This document shows, in pieces, positions 8,369 to 17,240 of a DNA stretch of 64,000 nt. Source of the stretch: Nocardioides sp. NBC_00368 (GTDB lineage Bacteria; Actinomycetota; Actinomycetes; Propionibacteriales; Nocardioidaceae); assembly GCF_036090055.1 (NCBI RefSeq), contig NZ_CP107970.1, positions 4,857,001-4,921,000 on the forward strand, given 5' to 3'. Position numbers and translations under genes: made by a program. The notes below the pieces were generated by a model. That model was not told the DNA's origin. It saw nothing but the letters and a program-made list of their open reading frames with translations, and ran no database searches. Within the stretch, counting starts at the first letter, position 1; every line of letters starts with the position of its first letter.

Positions 8369-8824
8369 ATGACCACGACCATGGGCGCCGTGACCCTGTA
8401 TAACGCCTCCTTCGAGCCGCTCGGGAGGGTCTCGTTCAAGCACGCCGTGCGGATGCTGTTCCGTGAGGTGGCGGTGGTTCACGAGCAACAGGGCGACAAG
8501 ATGATCGGGCCACACCCATGGCCCAAGGCGGTGCGGCTGGTCCGCTACATCGCCATGCATTGGATGTACCGGCCCGCCGGCTACTCCCGGGAGGGAGTGC
8601 TCAAGCGCGACCAGCATCGTTGCGCCTATTGTGGCGGCCATGCCCGCACCATCGACCACCTGCTGCCACAGTCACGCGGCGGGAGATGGACATGGATGAA
8701 CACGGTCGCGGCGTGCAGCAGGTGCAACGGCCGCAAGGGCAATCGCACCCCCGAGGAGGCCCACATGGTTCTTCGGATCGAGCCGTACGTACCCACCCGC
8801 GCGCAGCTCGCGGCCATCATCTGA
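8369..8824 (+). CDS. HNH endonuclease family protein
   Basis: 151 residues; GGGAGG lies 8 nt before the ATG. Residues 1-70 form a small domain opening VTLYNASFEPLGRVSFKHA, the conserved N-terminus of a large actinobacterial HNH group. The C-terminal HNH/zinc module reads CAYCGGHARTIDHLLPQSRGG, then NTVAACSRCNGRKGNRTPEE: two CxxC zinc pairs, the DH catalytic pair, and the Asn and second-half CNxxK. This should be a metal-dependent nuclease. These stand-alone genes are widespread and their biological role is not settled. No restriction or phage genes are adjacent. Confidence 0.87.
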   Translation: MTTTMGAVTLYNASFEPLGRVSFKHAVRMLFREVAVVHEQQGDKMIGPHPWPKAVRLVRYIAMHWMYRPAGYSREGVLKRDQHRCAYCGGHARTIDHLLPQSRGGRWTWMNTVAACSRCNGRKGNRTPEEAHMVLRIEPYVPTRAQLAAII

Positions 8825-8875
8825 GCGTGATGTGCCGTTTTCTGCCCGCGGGCTGGGCAAATTCGACGTGTCGAC

Positions 8876-8912
8876 TTGACGCATCATTAATAAGTACGAT
8901 GGACTAACAAAC
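8876..8912 (+). promoter_or_regulatory. AT-rich promoter/operator region of the amino-sugar operon
   Basis: This AT-rich stretch stands out from its GC-rich surroundings. It holds TTGACG (8876-8881), TACGAT (8895-8900) and ACTAACAAA just before the ATG. The two hexamers are only 13 bp apart, so they are not one standard promoter; TACGAT is the better -10 candidate. ROK regulators bind AT-rich sites over their own promoters, so autoregulation here is plausible. Confidence 0.4.
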
Positions 8913-10031
8913 ATGTCCAAGGCGAGACGGCGTACGTTGCGGCCGATCGGAAAATTGCTGCAGGAGGATGCGCGGCGTCATCACCGTTCTCTGGTGCTCC
9001 AGCACCTCTTCGCGGTGGGTCCGGCGAGCCGCGCCGACCTGGCTCGCGCCTCCGGTCTGACCCGGGCGACGGTCTCCGATCTGGTCGGCAGCCTGCTCGA
9101 GGACGGGCTGGTCGAGGAGCTCGGGGCGCCGGTGGAGAGCCGGGTCGGGAAGCCGCCGATGCTGGTCGGGCTGGCCGCCGACTCCACGCACATCGTGGCC
9201 GTCGACGTCTCCGGCGACGACCAGGTCGCCGGAGCCGTGCTCAACCTGACCGGCGACGTCATCCGCCACACCACCAGGTGTCGCGAGGGCCGCACCGGAA
9301 GTGACGCGGTCCGGCTGGTGAAGGAGCTGGTCACCGAGCTGATCGCGAGCACCGACCGGCCCATCCTGGGCATCGGGATCGGCAGCCCCGGTGTCGTCTC
9401 TGCCGACGGCACCGTGATCGCCGCGCCCAACCTGGGCTGGACCGATGTCGCCCTGGCCGAGCAGGTGCGCCGCGAGACCGGGCGGCCGACGTACGTCGCC
9501 AACGACGCCAACACGGCAGTGCTGGGGGAGTACACCTTCGGGCAGTCCGGCGACGGCGGCCTGATGCTCGTCCGGGTCGGCACCGGTGTGGGTGCGGGGC
9601 TCGTGCTCGAGGGGGCGCTGCTCCACGGCTTCGTCGACGCGGCCGGTGAGGTCGGGCACGTGACCGTCGACCCCGACGGACCGCTGTGCGCGTGCGGCCG
9701 CACCGGCTGCCTGGAGACCTTCCTGGCGGTGCCGCGCCTGCGGGAACGTCTGGAAACGGCCCACGACGATGCGCTCGTGGAAGCCGGAGAACACCTTGGA
9801 AAGGCATTGGCGCCTGTGGTCGGAACGCTCAACCTTCACGAGCTGGTCCTCTCCGGACCGGCCGATCTTCTCGACGGGACGCTGCGCGAGACCGCCGACC
9901 GGATCATCCGCGAGCGGACGATGCCGGTCAGCGGCGAGCCGCTGGAGTTCCGTACCTCCACGCTCGGCGAGGACGTCGTCATCGTCGGTGCCGCGGTGCT
10001 CGTCCTCGCCGGTGAGCTGGGGGTGTCGTGA
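8913..10031 (+). CDS. ROK-family transcriptional regulator (NagC/XylR type)
   Basis: 372 residues. An N-terminal winged HTH (ASRADLARASGLTRATVSDLVGSLLEDGLV) is followed by a ROK sugar-kinase-like domain with GIGIGSPGVVS, VANDANTAVLGEY, VRVGTGVGAG and the zinc-binding segment CACGRTGCLE near residue 260. Such proteins sense a sugar or sugar phosphate and control catabolic operons. Its stop overlaps the start of the GH3 gene by one base (TGATG), and amino-sugar genes follow, so its ligand is probably GlcNAc, GlcNAc-6-P or a relative. That ligand is an inference from context. Confidence 0.9.
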   Translation: MSKARRRTLRPIGKLLQEDARRHHRSLVLQHLFAVGPASRADLARASGLTRATVSDLVGSLLEDGLVEELGAPVESRVGKPPMLVGLAADSTHIVAVDVSGDDQVAGAVLNLTGDVIRHTTRCREGRTGSDAVRLVKELVTELIASTDRPILGIGIGSPGVVSADGTVIAAPNLGWTDVALAEQVRRETGRPTYVANDANTAVLGEYTFGQSGDGGLMLVRVGTGVGAGLVLEGALLHGFVDAAGEVGHVTVDPDGPLCACGRTGCLETFLAVPRLRERLETAHDDALVEAGEHLGKALAPVVGTLNLHELVLSGPADLLDGTLRETADRIIRERTMPVSGEPLEFRTSTLGEDVVIVGAAVLVLAGELGVS

Positions 10032-11500
10032 TGCCTGAGACCTCCCTCGAGACGCTGGCCCTGCGCGTCCAGGTGCCCGCCTTCGCCGGGGCGACGCTAC
10101 CTGCCGACTACGCCGACCTGCTCCGCGACGGCCTCGGCGGCATCTGCCTGTTCGGCACCAACACGGCGGCCGGCGAGGAGTCCGTACGCAGCCTCTCGGC
10201 CGAGATCCGGTCCGCATCCGCCGAGGGTGGCTGGACCCCGGTGGTCACCATCGACGAGGAAGGTGGCGACGTCACCCGTCTGGAGGCGCTCACCGGGTCC
10301 TCGGTGCTCGGGGCCGCGGCCCTCGGCGCCGCCGACGACCTGGCGCTCACCGAGGAGACCGGCCGAGCCATCGGGGTGCGGCTGGCCAGGGCGGGCGTCA
10401 ACCTCAACCTGGCCCCCGTGGCCGACGTCAACTCCAACCCCGACAACCCGGTGATCGCGACCCGGTCGTTCTCCCACGACGCCGGCATCGCGGCCAAGCA
10501 TGTCGCGGCGTGGGTGAAGGGCCTGGAGTCGACCGGGGTCGCCGCCTGCGTCAAGCACTTCCCCGGCCACGGCGACACCGGGCAGGACAGCCACGTCGCC
10601 CTTCCCGTCCTCGAGGCCACGATGGAGACCCTGCGTGAGCGTGAGCTGGTCCCGTTCCTCGCGGCCGCCGAGGCCGGAGCCGCCTCGGTGATGACCTCCC
10701 ACATCGTGGTGCCGGCGCTGGACCCGGAGCTCCCCGGCACGCTCTCCGCGCCGGTGCTGGGGCTGCTGCGCGAGCTGGGCTACGAGGGCCCGATCGTCTC
10801 CGACGCCCTCGACATGGCGGGTGCCTCGGAGCCCCGCGGGATCCCGGCCGCTGCGGTGCTCTCCCTCAAGGCAGGGGCCGACCTGCTCCTCCTCGGCCCC
10901 GAGAAGCCGACCTCGCTGGTCCACGAGACGACCGCCGCGATCGTGGCCGCGGTCGAGTCCGGCGAGCTCGCGCTGGAGCGGCTCCAGGACGCGGTCGCGC
11001 GTATCGACCGGCTGCTCGCCGACCTCGCGGGGGCGCAGCAACGGCCCGACGGCGCGCTCGACCCGCGGTTCGAGGAGCGCTCGGTCGAGGGTGCCCGTCG
11101 CGCGCTCGCCGCGGCCAGCGACCTCACCGGGATCCCGGACCTGGCCGGTGCCAAGGTCGTGACCGTCGACACCGAGGCCAACATCGCCGTGGGCGACGTG
11201 CCGTGGGGGCTGCCACCGGACCTCGTCGTCCGGCCCGGCGACCCGCTTCCGGATCTCCCCGACGCACCCCTCATCGTGCAGGTACGCGACGCCCACCGGC
11301 GTCCCGAGGTCGGCCGGACCGTGGCGGAGCTGCGGGGCGCGGCGGTGCTGGTGGAGTGGGGGTGGCCCGGGACGTACGACGGAACGGGGGTGCCACGACT
11401 GTGTCCGCAGGGCTACTCGCTGCCCGGTGTGACGGCCGTGACCGAGGTCCTTCGACGAGCGGGCTGGAACCGTTCGACAAGCGAAGGACACCGCCGGTGA
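10031..11500 (+). CDS. Glycoside hydrolase family 3, beta-N-acetylhexosaminidase (NagZ-like)
   Basis: 489 residues from the ATG at 10031; a GTG one codon earlier is in frame, but the ATG couples to the preceding stop. The GH3 TIM barrel occupies residues 1-330. It carries the NagZ-type loop KHFPGHGDTGQDSH, whose His/Asp pair serves as acid/base, and the nucleophile in IVSDALDM. There is no signal peptide, so it works in the cytoplasm on imported GlcNAc-containing disaccharides or muropeptides. The C-terminal 150 residues are a smaller, less conserved domain. It lies between a ROK regulator and a ROK kinase and would release sugars for that kinase. Chitobiose versus cell-wall fragments cannot be decided. 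Confidence 0.88.
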   Translation: MPETSLETLALRVQVPAFAGATLPADYADLLRDGLGGICLFGTNTAAGEESVRSLSAEIRSASAEGGWTPVVTIDEEGGDVTRLEALTGSSVLGAAALGAADDLALTEETGRAIGVRLARAGVNLNLAPVADVNSNPDNPVIATRSFSHDAGIAAKHVAAWVKGLESTGVAACVKHFPGHGDTGQDSHVALPVLEATMETLRERELVPFLAAAEAGAASVMTSHIVVPALDPELPGTLSAPVLGLLRELGYEGPIVSDALDMAGASEPRGIPAAAVLSLKAGADLLLLGPEKPTSLVHETTAAIVAAVESGELALERLQDAVARIDRLLADLAGAQQRPDGALDPRFEERSVEGARRALAAASDLTGIPDLAGAKVVTVDTEANIAVGDVPWGLPPDLVVRPGDPLPDLPDAPLIVQVRDAHRRPEVGRTVAELRGAAVLVEWGWPGTYDGTGVPRLCPQGYSLPGVTAVTEVLRRAGWNRSTSEGHRR

Positions 11501-12459
11501 ACGGCGCACGGGTCGGCCTCGACATCGGAGGCACCAAGATCCACGGCATCGCGATCGGCCCGGACGGGGCGGTGCTGGCCGAGGACCGCGCCGCCACCAC
11601 CCTCGGTGCCGAGGGCGTCGTCAAGAGCGCGGCCGCGGTGGTGGCGAGCCTGCGTCAAGCACTCGACGGCGGCGAGATCAGCTCGATCGGGGTCGGCATC
11701 CCGGGCATCGTCGACACCCGCGCGGGCACCGTGAAGCATGCGGTCAACCTGGGCCTGGACGGCGACGCCTTCCCGCTCGCGGCGCTCCTCGGCGAGCGGA
11801 CGGGAGCGGTCGTCACGCTCGAGAACGACACCAACGCGGCCACCCTCGGTGCGCACGCGGTCGAGGACGTCGACGACCTGGTCTACCTTTCGCTCGGCAC
11901 CGGCCTGGCCGCCGGTCTCTACCTCAGCGGCGCGCTCCGCCGCGGCTTCCACGGAGCCGCCGGCGAGGTCGGGCACCTCCCGGTCGACCCGGAAGGCCCG
12001 GTGTGCGGGTGCGGACAGCGCGGCTGTCTCGAACTGGTCGCCTCGGGCGCCGCGCTCGCGGCCGCCTGGCCGACGTCCTCCGGCCACCCCGCCGCGGCGC
12101 TCTTCGCGGCAGCGGCCGCGGGTGACCCGGCAGCCGTCGAGGTCCGCGACCGGTTCGCCAACGGCGTCGCCGCTGCCGTACGCGCCCTTGCCCTCGCCGT
12201 CGACCCCGAACGGGTCGTCATCGGCGGCGGCGTCGCGTCCGTCGGCGAGCCGCTGCGGGAGGCCGTCGCGGTCGCGCTCACCAGGCAGGCCGAGAGCTCA
12301 CCGTTCCTCGCGTCCCTGGAGCTCGCCTCGCGCCTGCGGGTGGTCTCGGCCGCCCCTGTCGCCGCCATCGGCGCCGCTCTGATCACGCCGATCACCCAGC
12401 CGATCACATCGACGATCACATCGGCGACCGCGCCGCCGATCGCCCCGACGAAGGACTGA
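11497..12459 (+). CDS. ROK-family sugar kinase (glucokinase / N-acetylglucosamine kinase type)
   Basis: 320 residues from the GTG at 11497, which overlaps the preceding stop by four bases (GTGA) and has GAAGGA upstream. The phosphate-binding loop VGLDIGGTKIHG is followed by GIPGIVD, the catalytic ENDTNAATLGAH, a LSLGTGLAAGLY adenosine loop and the zinc motif CGCGQRGCLE. No DNA-binding domain is present, so it is an enzyme, unlike the ROK protein at the head of the operon. Flanked by a hexosaminidase and NagB, it probably phosphorylates GlcNAc or glucosamine. The C-terminus is a low-complexity Thr/Ile/Pro tail of about 25 residues. Confidence 0.88.
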   Translation: MNGARVGLDIGGTKIHGIAIGPDGAVLAEDRAATTLGAEGVVKSAAAVVASLRQALDGGEISSIGVGIPGIVDTRAGTVKHAVNLGLDGDAFPLAALLGERTGAVVTLENDTNAATLGAHAVEDVDDLVYLSLGTGLAAGLYLSGALRRGFHGAAGEVGHLPVDPEGPVCGCGQRGCLELVASGAALAAAWPTSSGHPAAALFAAAAAGDPAAVEVRDRFANGVAAAVRALALAVDPERVVIGGGVASVGEPLREAVAVALTRQAESSPFLASLELASRLRVVSAAPVAAIGAALITPITQPITSTITSATAPPIAPTKD

Positions 12460-12460
12460 C

Positions 12461-13258
12461 ATGGAAGTAGTTGTCCTCGACACCGCCGCCGAGGTCGCCT
12501 CTCTCGCCGCGGACACCATCGAAGACGTCGTACGCCGCCGGGCGGCCGCCGGCACCCCCGCGGTGCTCGGCCTGGCCACCGGCTCGACGCCCCTGGCGAC
12601 GTACGAGGAGCTCATCCGCCGCGCCCGGTCGGGGAACGGGCCCGCCTACGAGGGCGTGCAGACGTTCAACCTGGACGAGTACGTCGGCCTCCCCGACGGG
12701 CACGAGCAGTCCTATCTGGCGACCATCCGGCGGGAGTTCACCGATGCTATCGGCATCCCACCCGAGCGGGTCCACGGTCCCGACCCGACCGAGGAGACGC
12801 TGCCGACGGCGGGGGAGCGCTACGAGGCGGCGATCGTGGCCGCGGGTGGGATCGAGGTGCAGATCCTCGGCATCGGCTCCGACGGCCACCTGGCCTTCAA
12901 CGAGCCCGGCTCGTCGCTGGCCTCGCTGACCCGGATCAAGACGCTCACCGCCCGGACCCGGAAGGACAACGCGCGCTTCTTCGGCTCGCCCGACGCGGTG
13001 CCGCGCCACGTACTCACCCAGGGGCTCGGCACCATCACCCGAGCCGGCCACCTGCTGCTCCTCGCCACCGGGGAGGGCAAGGCCGAGGCGGTCGCCGCCG
13101 CGGTCGAGGGTCCGGTCTCGGCGACCTGCCCGGCCTCCGTCCTGCAGCTCCACGGCCACGTCTCCGTCCTCCTGGACGAGGCCGCAGCCTCCCGCCTCGT
13201 ACGTCGCGACTACTACCGCGAGGTCTTTGCGGGGAAGCCGGACTGGCAGGGACTCTGA
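12461..13258 (+). CDS. nagB: Glucosamine-6-phosphate deaminase
   Basis: 265 residues, the usual length. Characteristic segments are LGLATGSTPLATYEEL (phosphate loop), FNLDEYVGL with the catalytic Asp, and GIGSDGHLAFNEPGSS. It converts glucosamine-6-phosphate to fructose-6-phosphate and ammonia, feeding amino sugars into glycolysis. It starts one base after the kinase stop, as the last gene of the regulator-GH3-kinase-NagB operon. No nagA deacetylase or sugar transporter is present in the window, so part of the pathway must be encoded elsewhere. Confidence 0.95.
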   Translation: MEVVVLDTAAEVASLAADTIEDVVRRRAAAGTPAVLGLATGSTPLATYEELIRRARSGNGPAYEGVQTFNLDEYVGLPDGHEQSYLATIRREFTDAIGIPPERVHGPDPTEETLPTAGERYEAAIVAAGGIEVQILGIGSDGHLAFNEPGSSLASLTRIKTLTARTRKDNARFFGSPDAVPRHVLTQGLGTITRAGHLLLLATGEGKAEAVAAAVEGPVSATCPASVLQLHGHVSVLLDEAAASRLVRRDYYREVFAGKPDWQGL

Positions 13259-13282
13259 AGCCCGCTCAGAGGGGCTCGGCGG

Positions 13283-14851
13283 CTACTTGCTGACGCACGC
13301 CTGAGCGGCGCCCTGGGAGACGTTGCCGTTCTCGCCGAGGGAGCGGACCTGGATGCAGACCTTGGTAGCGCCGTTGAGGCGTACGACCGCCTTGGGGCGG
13401 CTCACGCTGCCACTCGTGGAGTTGTCGCCGACCCACTTGTAGCCGGTCGCCCCGGGGACGCCGGACCAGGTGAAGACGGCGCGGTTCCCCTCGAGCGTGC
13501 CCTTGACCTTGCCGGGGGCGGCGGGGCCGGTGACACCGGGCAGGTCGGTCTCGACGGGCGGGGGCGGGACCTCGTCGGGCTTCTCGTCCTCGCCTCCGCG
13601 GGAGAGCACGATGCCGATGACCGCGGCGATGAGGAAGAGGACGACGACGCCGATGATCGCGGGCGTCTTGCTGCGGGACTCGGCCGGGCGCGCGCCGGTG
13701 AGGACGGACGGGCCCTCCTCGGTGCGCGGGTAGCTGAACCGGGTGCGCTCGGCCGAGGCCGAGCCCGGGTCCGCCACCGGTGCCGACGCCAGGGATGCCG
13801 GGGGCTGGGTGATCGGCGCCTGCGCGATGACCTGGGAGGGCGGCTTGAGCTCGGTGGCCTTCTCCAGCTCCGGGTCGGCAGGCGGGGAGGGGAGGTGGGC
13901 TCGGCCGGAGCCTGTCGTCGGCCCCTCGCCGCGAGAGGCCGGCACCATCGGGACGACCGGGATCGACCCGGTGCCGCCGGCGTCGCGGTCGAGCACCTGC
14001 ACCTCGGTGCGGCCCAGCCGGAGCTCCTGCTCGATCCGCTGGAAGTGGCGGGCCAGGTCGAGGACGGTCCGCGGCCGGTAGGTCGGGTCCTTCGCCATCG
14101 CCTGCTGCAGGACCCGGTCCAGCGACGGAGGTACGTCAGGCCGGCCCGTGGCCGGGGGAGGGGTGTGCAGGATGCGGGAGAAGACGGCGCGGTCGGAGTT
14201 GTTGCCCCGCTCCGCGAACGGCGAGCGCCCGACGAGCAGGTGCCAGACGGTGGCGGCCAGCGAGTAGACGTCGGAGGCGACCGAGCCGTTGGACGCCGAG
14301 GTGAGGACCTCGGGGGGCGACCACGGCAGCGAGACCCCGATGTCGCCCTCGTCGTCGCGCGGACGCCCGGCGATGCCGAAGTCGGCCAGGCCGGGAACGT
14401 CGTAGCGGGAGAGCAGGATGTTGGACGGCTTGATGTCGCGGTGGATGATCCCGGCGCGGTGTGCGGTCTCGACGGCGGAGGCCATCTGGATCCCGAAGCG
14501 GAGCGCGTCCTGCACCTTCATCGGGTTGTTGCGCACGCGGGCACCGAGGTCGGCGTTGGGGTAGTAGCCCATCACCAGGTAGGGGCGGCCGTCCGGCGTC
14601 TCGCCGGCGCTGTGCACCGGCACGATGAACGGGTGCTCGGCCAGCTCGGCCATCACCGCCGCTTCCGCGGCGAACTGTGCCCGCTGCGCCTCGGCGAGGT
14701 CGGAGGACCGCATCAGCTTCACCGCGACCCGGACCTTCGGGTGGTGGCGCTCGTAGAGATAGACGTCGGCGAAGCCGCCCGAGCCGAGCCGGCCCAGGCA
14801 GGTCATCCCCGGGAGCTCGGGGCCGAGCTCGGGGTGTGGTGTCTGCGTCAC
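13283..14851 (-). CDS. Membrane Ser/Thr protein kinase (PknB-like) with extracellular FN3-like domain
   Basis: 522 residues from a GTG that overlaps the FHA gene's stop by four bases. Kinase motifs: glycine loop LGSGGFADVY, VAVKLM lysine, HRDIKPSNILL catalytic loop, DFGIAG and SLPWSPPEVL. A Pro/Ala-rich juxtamembrane stretch leads to one transmembrane helix (about 393-414, GVVVLFLIAAVIGIVL). The extracellular part of about 100 residues looks like a single fibronectin-III domain rather than PASTA repeats. With the FHA and PP2C genes upstream it forms a kinase, phospho-reader and phosphatase set, divergent from an Ig/FN3 surface protein. The matching FN3 fold outside the cell suggests it senses something at the wall. 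Confidence 0.92.
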   Translation of the reverse strand: MTQTPHPELGPELPGMTCLGRLGSGGFADVYLYERHHPKVRVAVKLMRSSDLAEAQRAQFAAEAAVMAELAEHPFIVPVHSAGETPDGRPYLVMGYYPNADLGARVRNNPMKVQDALRFGIQMASAVETAHRAGIIHRDIKPSNILLSRYDVPGLADFGIAGRPRDDEGDIGVSLPWSPPEVLTSASNGSVASDVYSLAATVWHLLVGRSPFAERGNNSDRAVFSRILHTPPPATGRPDVPPSLDRVLQQAMAKDPTYRPRTVLDLARHFQRIEQELRLGRTEVQVLDRDAGGTGSIPVVPMVPASRGEGPTTGSGRAHLPSPPADPELEKATELKPPSQVIAQAPITQPPASLASAPVADPGSASAERTRFSYPRTEEGPSVLTGARPAESRSKTPAIIGVVVLFLIAAVIGIVLSRGGEDEKPDEVPPPPVETDLPGVTGPAAPGKVKGTLEGNRAVFTWSGVPGATGYKWVGDNSTSGSVSRPKAVVRLNGATKVCIQVRSLGENGNVSQGAAQACVSK

Positions 14852-16203
14852 CCGAGAACCTCATAGGTCAGGTTGATGGAACCGGCGAGGCTGACCACGG
14901 CACCGGGCTCGAGCGCGTACTCCTCCATCGGCCGCATCTGCTGCGGACGCCCGCCGGGCAGGGTCAGGTAGGACCCGTTGGCGGAGCCGAGGTCGCGTAC
15001 GAGGACCTGCCACTCCTCCAGCCGCACCTCGGTGTGCAGCCGACTGATGTCGGGCAGCATCACCTTCACCAGATGCGGAGGTACGCCACCAGCCTCCGTG
15101 TTGCCGCTGGCATCCGCGCGCGGGGACCGCCCGAAGATCGCACCACGGTCGAGGACGACGATCCGCCCGTCGCCCAGCTTGAGCTGGCCCAGCGCGGGGC
15201 GCGGGACCGAGACCGGCTGCTGGTGCGGAGGCAGCGTCATCCGGCAGATGCGGCAGGTCGGCGAGTAGGGCGGTGACGCGTGGCCCTGCGGGCAGTAGAC
15301 CGCCCACACCGTCGGTCCGCCCGCGGGCGGCACCGGGGTCGGCGTCGCGACGTCGCGGACGCGGGTGGCCATGTCGGTGGGTGGGGTCGGCGCGGCCATC
15401 GGGGCAGGCGCCGGGGCGGGCGCGGGCATCGGCGGAGGAGGCGCCGCAGGCGGCATCGCGGGCGGCGGTGACGCCTGCCGGTCCGGCGGACCCCAGGCGT
15501 TCGGGTCGGGCTTCTTGGCACCCTTCTTGCGCCACGGCAGCCCGTCGATGATGCCCTTCTTCGACTCGGGCGCGGGCTGGGAGGGCGCCACGGGTGGAGG
15601 CGGGACCGGGGCCGGGGGAGGGCTCTGGAACGACGGGACGCCCGGCATCGCCGGAGGGGGCGCGGCGGGCGGAGGGGCAGCGGCCAGGTCCGAGCGCCGG
15701 ATGGTGTGGTCCAGCGGCGGCGCCATGGCCGAGTCGACCTGCTGGTGCACCTGGACGTAGTAGTCGGGGTCGAAGACGACGTCGAGCGAGCGGGCATGGG
15801 CGGTGTCGGCCAGCGGCTGGTCCTCCTCCATCCCGCCCCAGGCGCCGTTGGCGAGCTCGGCCCGCTCGGGCACGGCGGCGAAGTGGCCGTCGGCCCACTT
15901 GCCGACGACGTCGATGCCGTCGATGAAGACCGGCACCTCGTTGACGACCGCGGTCACCTTGGCAGGTGAGCGCACGGCGTACCGCACCCGCGGGCCCTCG
16001 CGCCCGATCAGCGCGAAGCCCGGGGCTCGCGGGCCGTCGGCGGAGAGCAGTCCGGCGATCGCGTCGACCGGGTGGGGGTCGGTCAGTGCGGCCTGCACGC
16101 CAGCGACCCGCGGGTCACCCGGCCCGAGCTGCACCAGCGCCCAGCACCGGTCGCCCCTCAACGCCAGCCAGTGCCCAGCACAGTAGGTGGCGGTGTCACT
16201 CAT
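14848..16203 (-). CDS. FHA-domain protein with proline-rich middle
   Basis: 451 residues. The N-terminal part (1-150) is an unrecognised conserved domain. A low-complexity Pro/Ala stretch (about 170-310) is followed by a small Cys/His zinc-ribbon-like segment (YCPQGHASPPYSPTCRIC). The C-terminal FHA domain (about 340-451) has IFGRSP, DISRLHTEV and LGSANGSYL, the residues that bind phosphothreonine. It is coupled to both neighbours by overlap: 8 nt with the PP2C gene before it and 4 nt with the kinase after it. It is probably a substrate or adaptor of that kinase. No membrane segment is seen. Confidence 0.88.
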   Translation of the reverse strand: MSDTATYCAGHWLALRGDRCWALVQLGPGDPRVAGVQAALTDPHPVDAIAGLLSADGPRAPGFALIGREGPRVRYAVRSPAKVTAVVNEVPVFIDGIDVVGKWADGHFAAVPERAELANGAWGGMEEDQPLADTAHARSLDVVFDPDYYVQVHQQVDSAMAPPLDHTIRRSDLAAAPPPAAPPPAMPGVPSFQSPPPAPVPPPPVAPSQPAPESKKGIIDGLPWRKKGAKKPDPNAWGPPDRQASPPPAMPPAAPPPPMPAPAPAPAPMAAPTPPTDMATRVRDVATPTPVPPAGGPTVWAVYCPQGHASPPYSPTCRICRMTLPPHQQPVSVPRPALGQLKLGDGRIVVLDRGAIFGRSPRADASGNTEAGGVPPHLVKVMLPDISRLHTEVRLEEWQVLVRDLGSANGSYLTLPGGRPQQMRPMEEYALEPGAVVSLAGSINLTYEVLG

Positions 16204-17023
16204 GATGCGCCGAGACGTCCGCTTCAGATCGGGTGGAGGCCGACGTCGACAGGTCGGCTTCCGCGGGGGCGGCGAAGAGCGAGGGCGGAGGTGTCACGAG
16301 TACCACGGTGACATTGTCGCGCCCACCCGAAGCAACCGCGGCGTCCACCAGCCTTTGAGCCAGGTTGTCGATGCTTCCGCCCACCCCGAGGGTCTTGGAC
16401 ACGATCTCGTGGATCTCGTGGTCCTCGAGCTCGCCGGTGAGCCCGTCGGAGCAGAGCAGGAAGATGTCGTCGGGCGCGACAGCCATCAGCCAGGTGTCAG
16501 GCTCAGGGCCCGGGAGGGTGCCCAGCGACCGGGTGATGACGTTGCGCAGCGGGTGGATGCGAGCCTCGGCGGGGGTGATCATCCCCGCCTGGACCATGAC
16601 GGCCACCTCCGAGTGGTCGACGGTCACCTGGGTCGCGCCTGCGGGCGAGAGCCGGTAGACGCGCGAGTCGCCGACGTTGAAGACCAGCCAGTGGGGCGCG
16701 CCCTCGGACTCGACCAGCGCGACTCCGGTCAGGGTCGTGCCCATGCCCTGCTTGTCGGAGTTGCGTGCCGCCTCCGAGGTGATCGCGGAGTTGGCGGCGT
16801 GCACGGCGTCGACGATGTCCTCGGGAACCGGGCAGATGGACGCGAAGCGGCTCTGAAAGGTCTCCACCGCGAGCGCGCTGGCGACGTCGCCACTGGCGTG
16901 ACCGCCCATCCCGTCGGCGACGACGGCCACCGCGGGCAGCATGACGAACGAGTCCTCGTTCACTTCGCGGACCCGGCCGACGTCAGTCGCCCCCGCGGCA
17001 CGCAGGGCTGGGTATGCGGTCAT
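16196..17023 (-). CDS. PP2C-type Ser/Thr protein phosphatase (PstP/PrpC-like)
   Basis: 275 residues. PP2C motifs appear in order: VREVNEDSF, VADGMGGHASGD (metal-binding Asp), VGDSRVYRL, VTVDHSEV, LLCSDGLTGEL and GGRDNVTVVLV. It is a soluble, Mn2+/Mg2+-dependent phosphatase without the transmembrane tail found in mycobacterial PstP. AAGGAAA precedes the ATG. It heads the phosphatase-FHA-kinase operon and should reverse the kinase's phosphorylation, including that of the FHA protein. Confidence 0.94.
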   Translation of the reverse strand: MTAYPALRAAGATDVGRVREVNEDSFVMLPAVAVVADGMGGHASGDVASALAVETFQSRFASICPVPEDIVDAVHAANSAITSEAARNSDKQGMGTTLTGVALVESEGAPHWLVFNVGDSRVYRLSPAGATQVTVDHSEVAVMVQAGMITPAEARIHPLRNVITRSLGTLPGPEPDTWLMAVAPDDIFLLCSDGLTGELEDHEIHEIVSKTLGVGGSIDNLAQRLVDAAVASGGRDNVTVVLVTPPPSLFAAPAEADLSTSASTRSEADVSAHHE

Positions 17024-17240
17024 GCGGTTTCCTTTTATCGGACATCCCGGTCAGGATGGGAAATAGTGACGCTGGAAGCGGACACTTTAGAACATCACGT
17101 ACGGTATCCGTGAGCGTGTTCACTGAGCCGTGTGCCACGTTTGGCTCATTCGTGTGGCTTCAATCCCGAGGCCCGCTTAGAGTAAGCCCGGCCCATGTGT
17201 CGGCTGGCCATTTGCACGGAAGGACTTGGGGAGAGTCTTG
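17024..17240. promoter_or_regulatory. Divergent intergenic region of the kinase / surface-protein locus
   Basis: This 217-bp region drives the phosphatase operon leftwards and the FN3-MoxR operon rightwards. Candidate -10 boxes are TAGAGT (17178-17183) on the plus strand and TAAAGT on the minus strand near 17087; neither has a convincing -35. Shared control of both arms is likely from the layout, but I see no clear operator. Confidence 0.4.

Noticed and set aside
8369..8824. HNH endonuclease as part of a restriction or anti-phage system
   Set aside because: No methyltransferase, helicase or other defence gene is adjacent. The protein belongs to a common stand-alone actinobacterial group.
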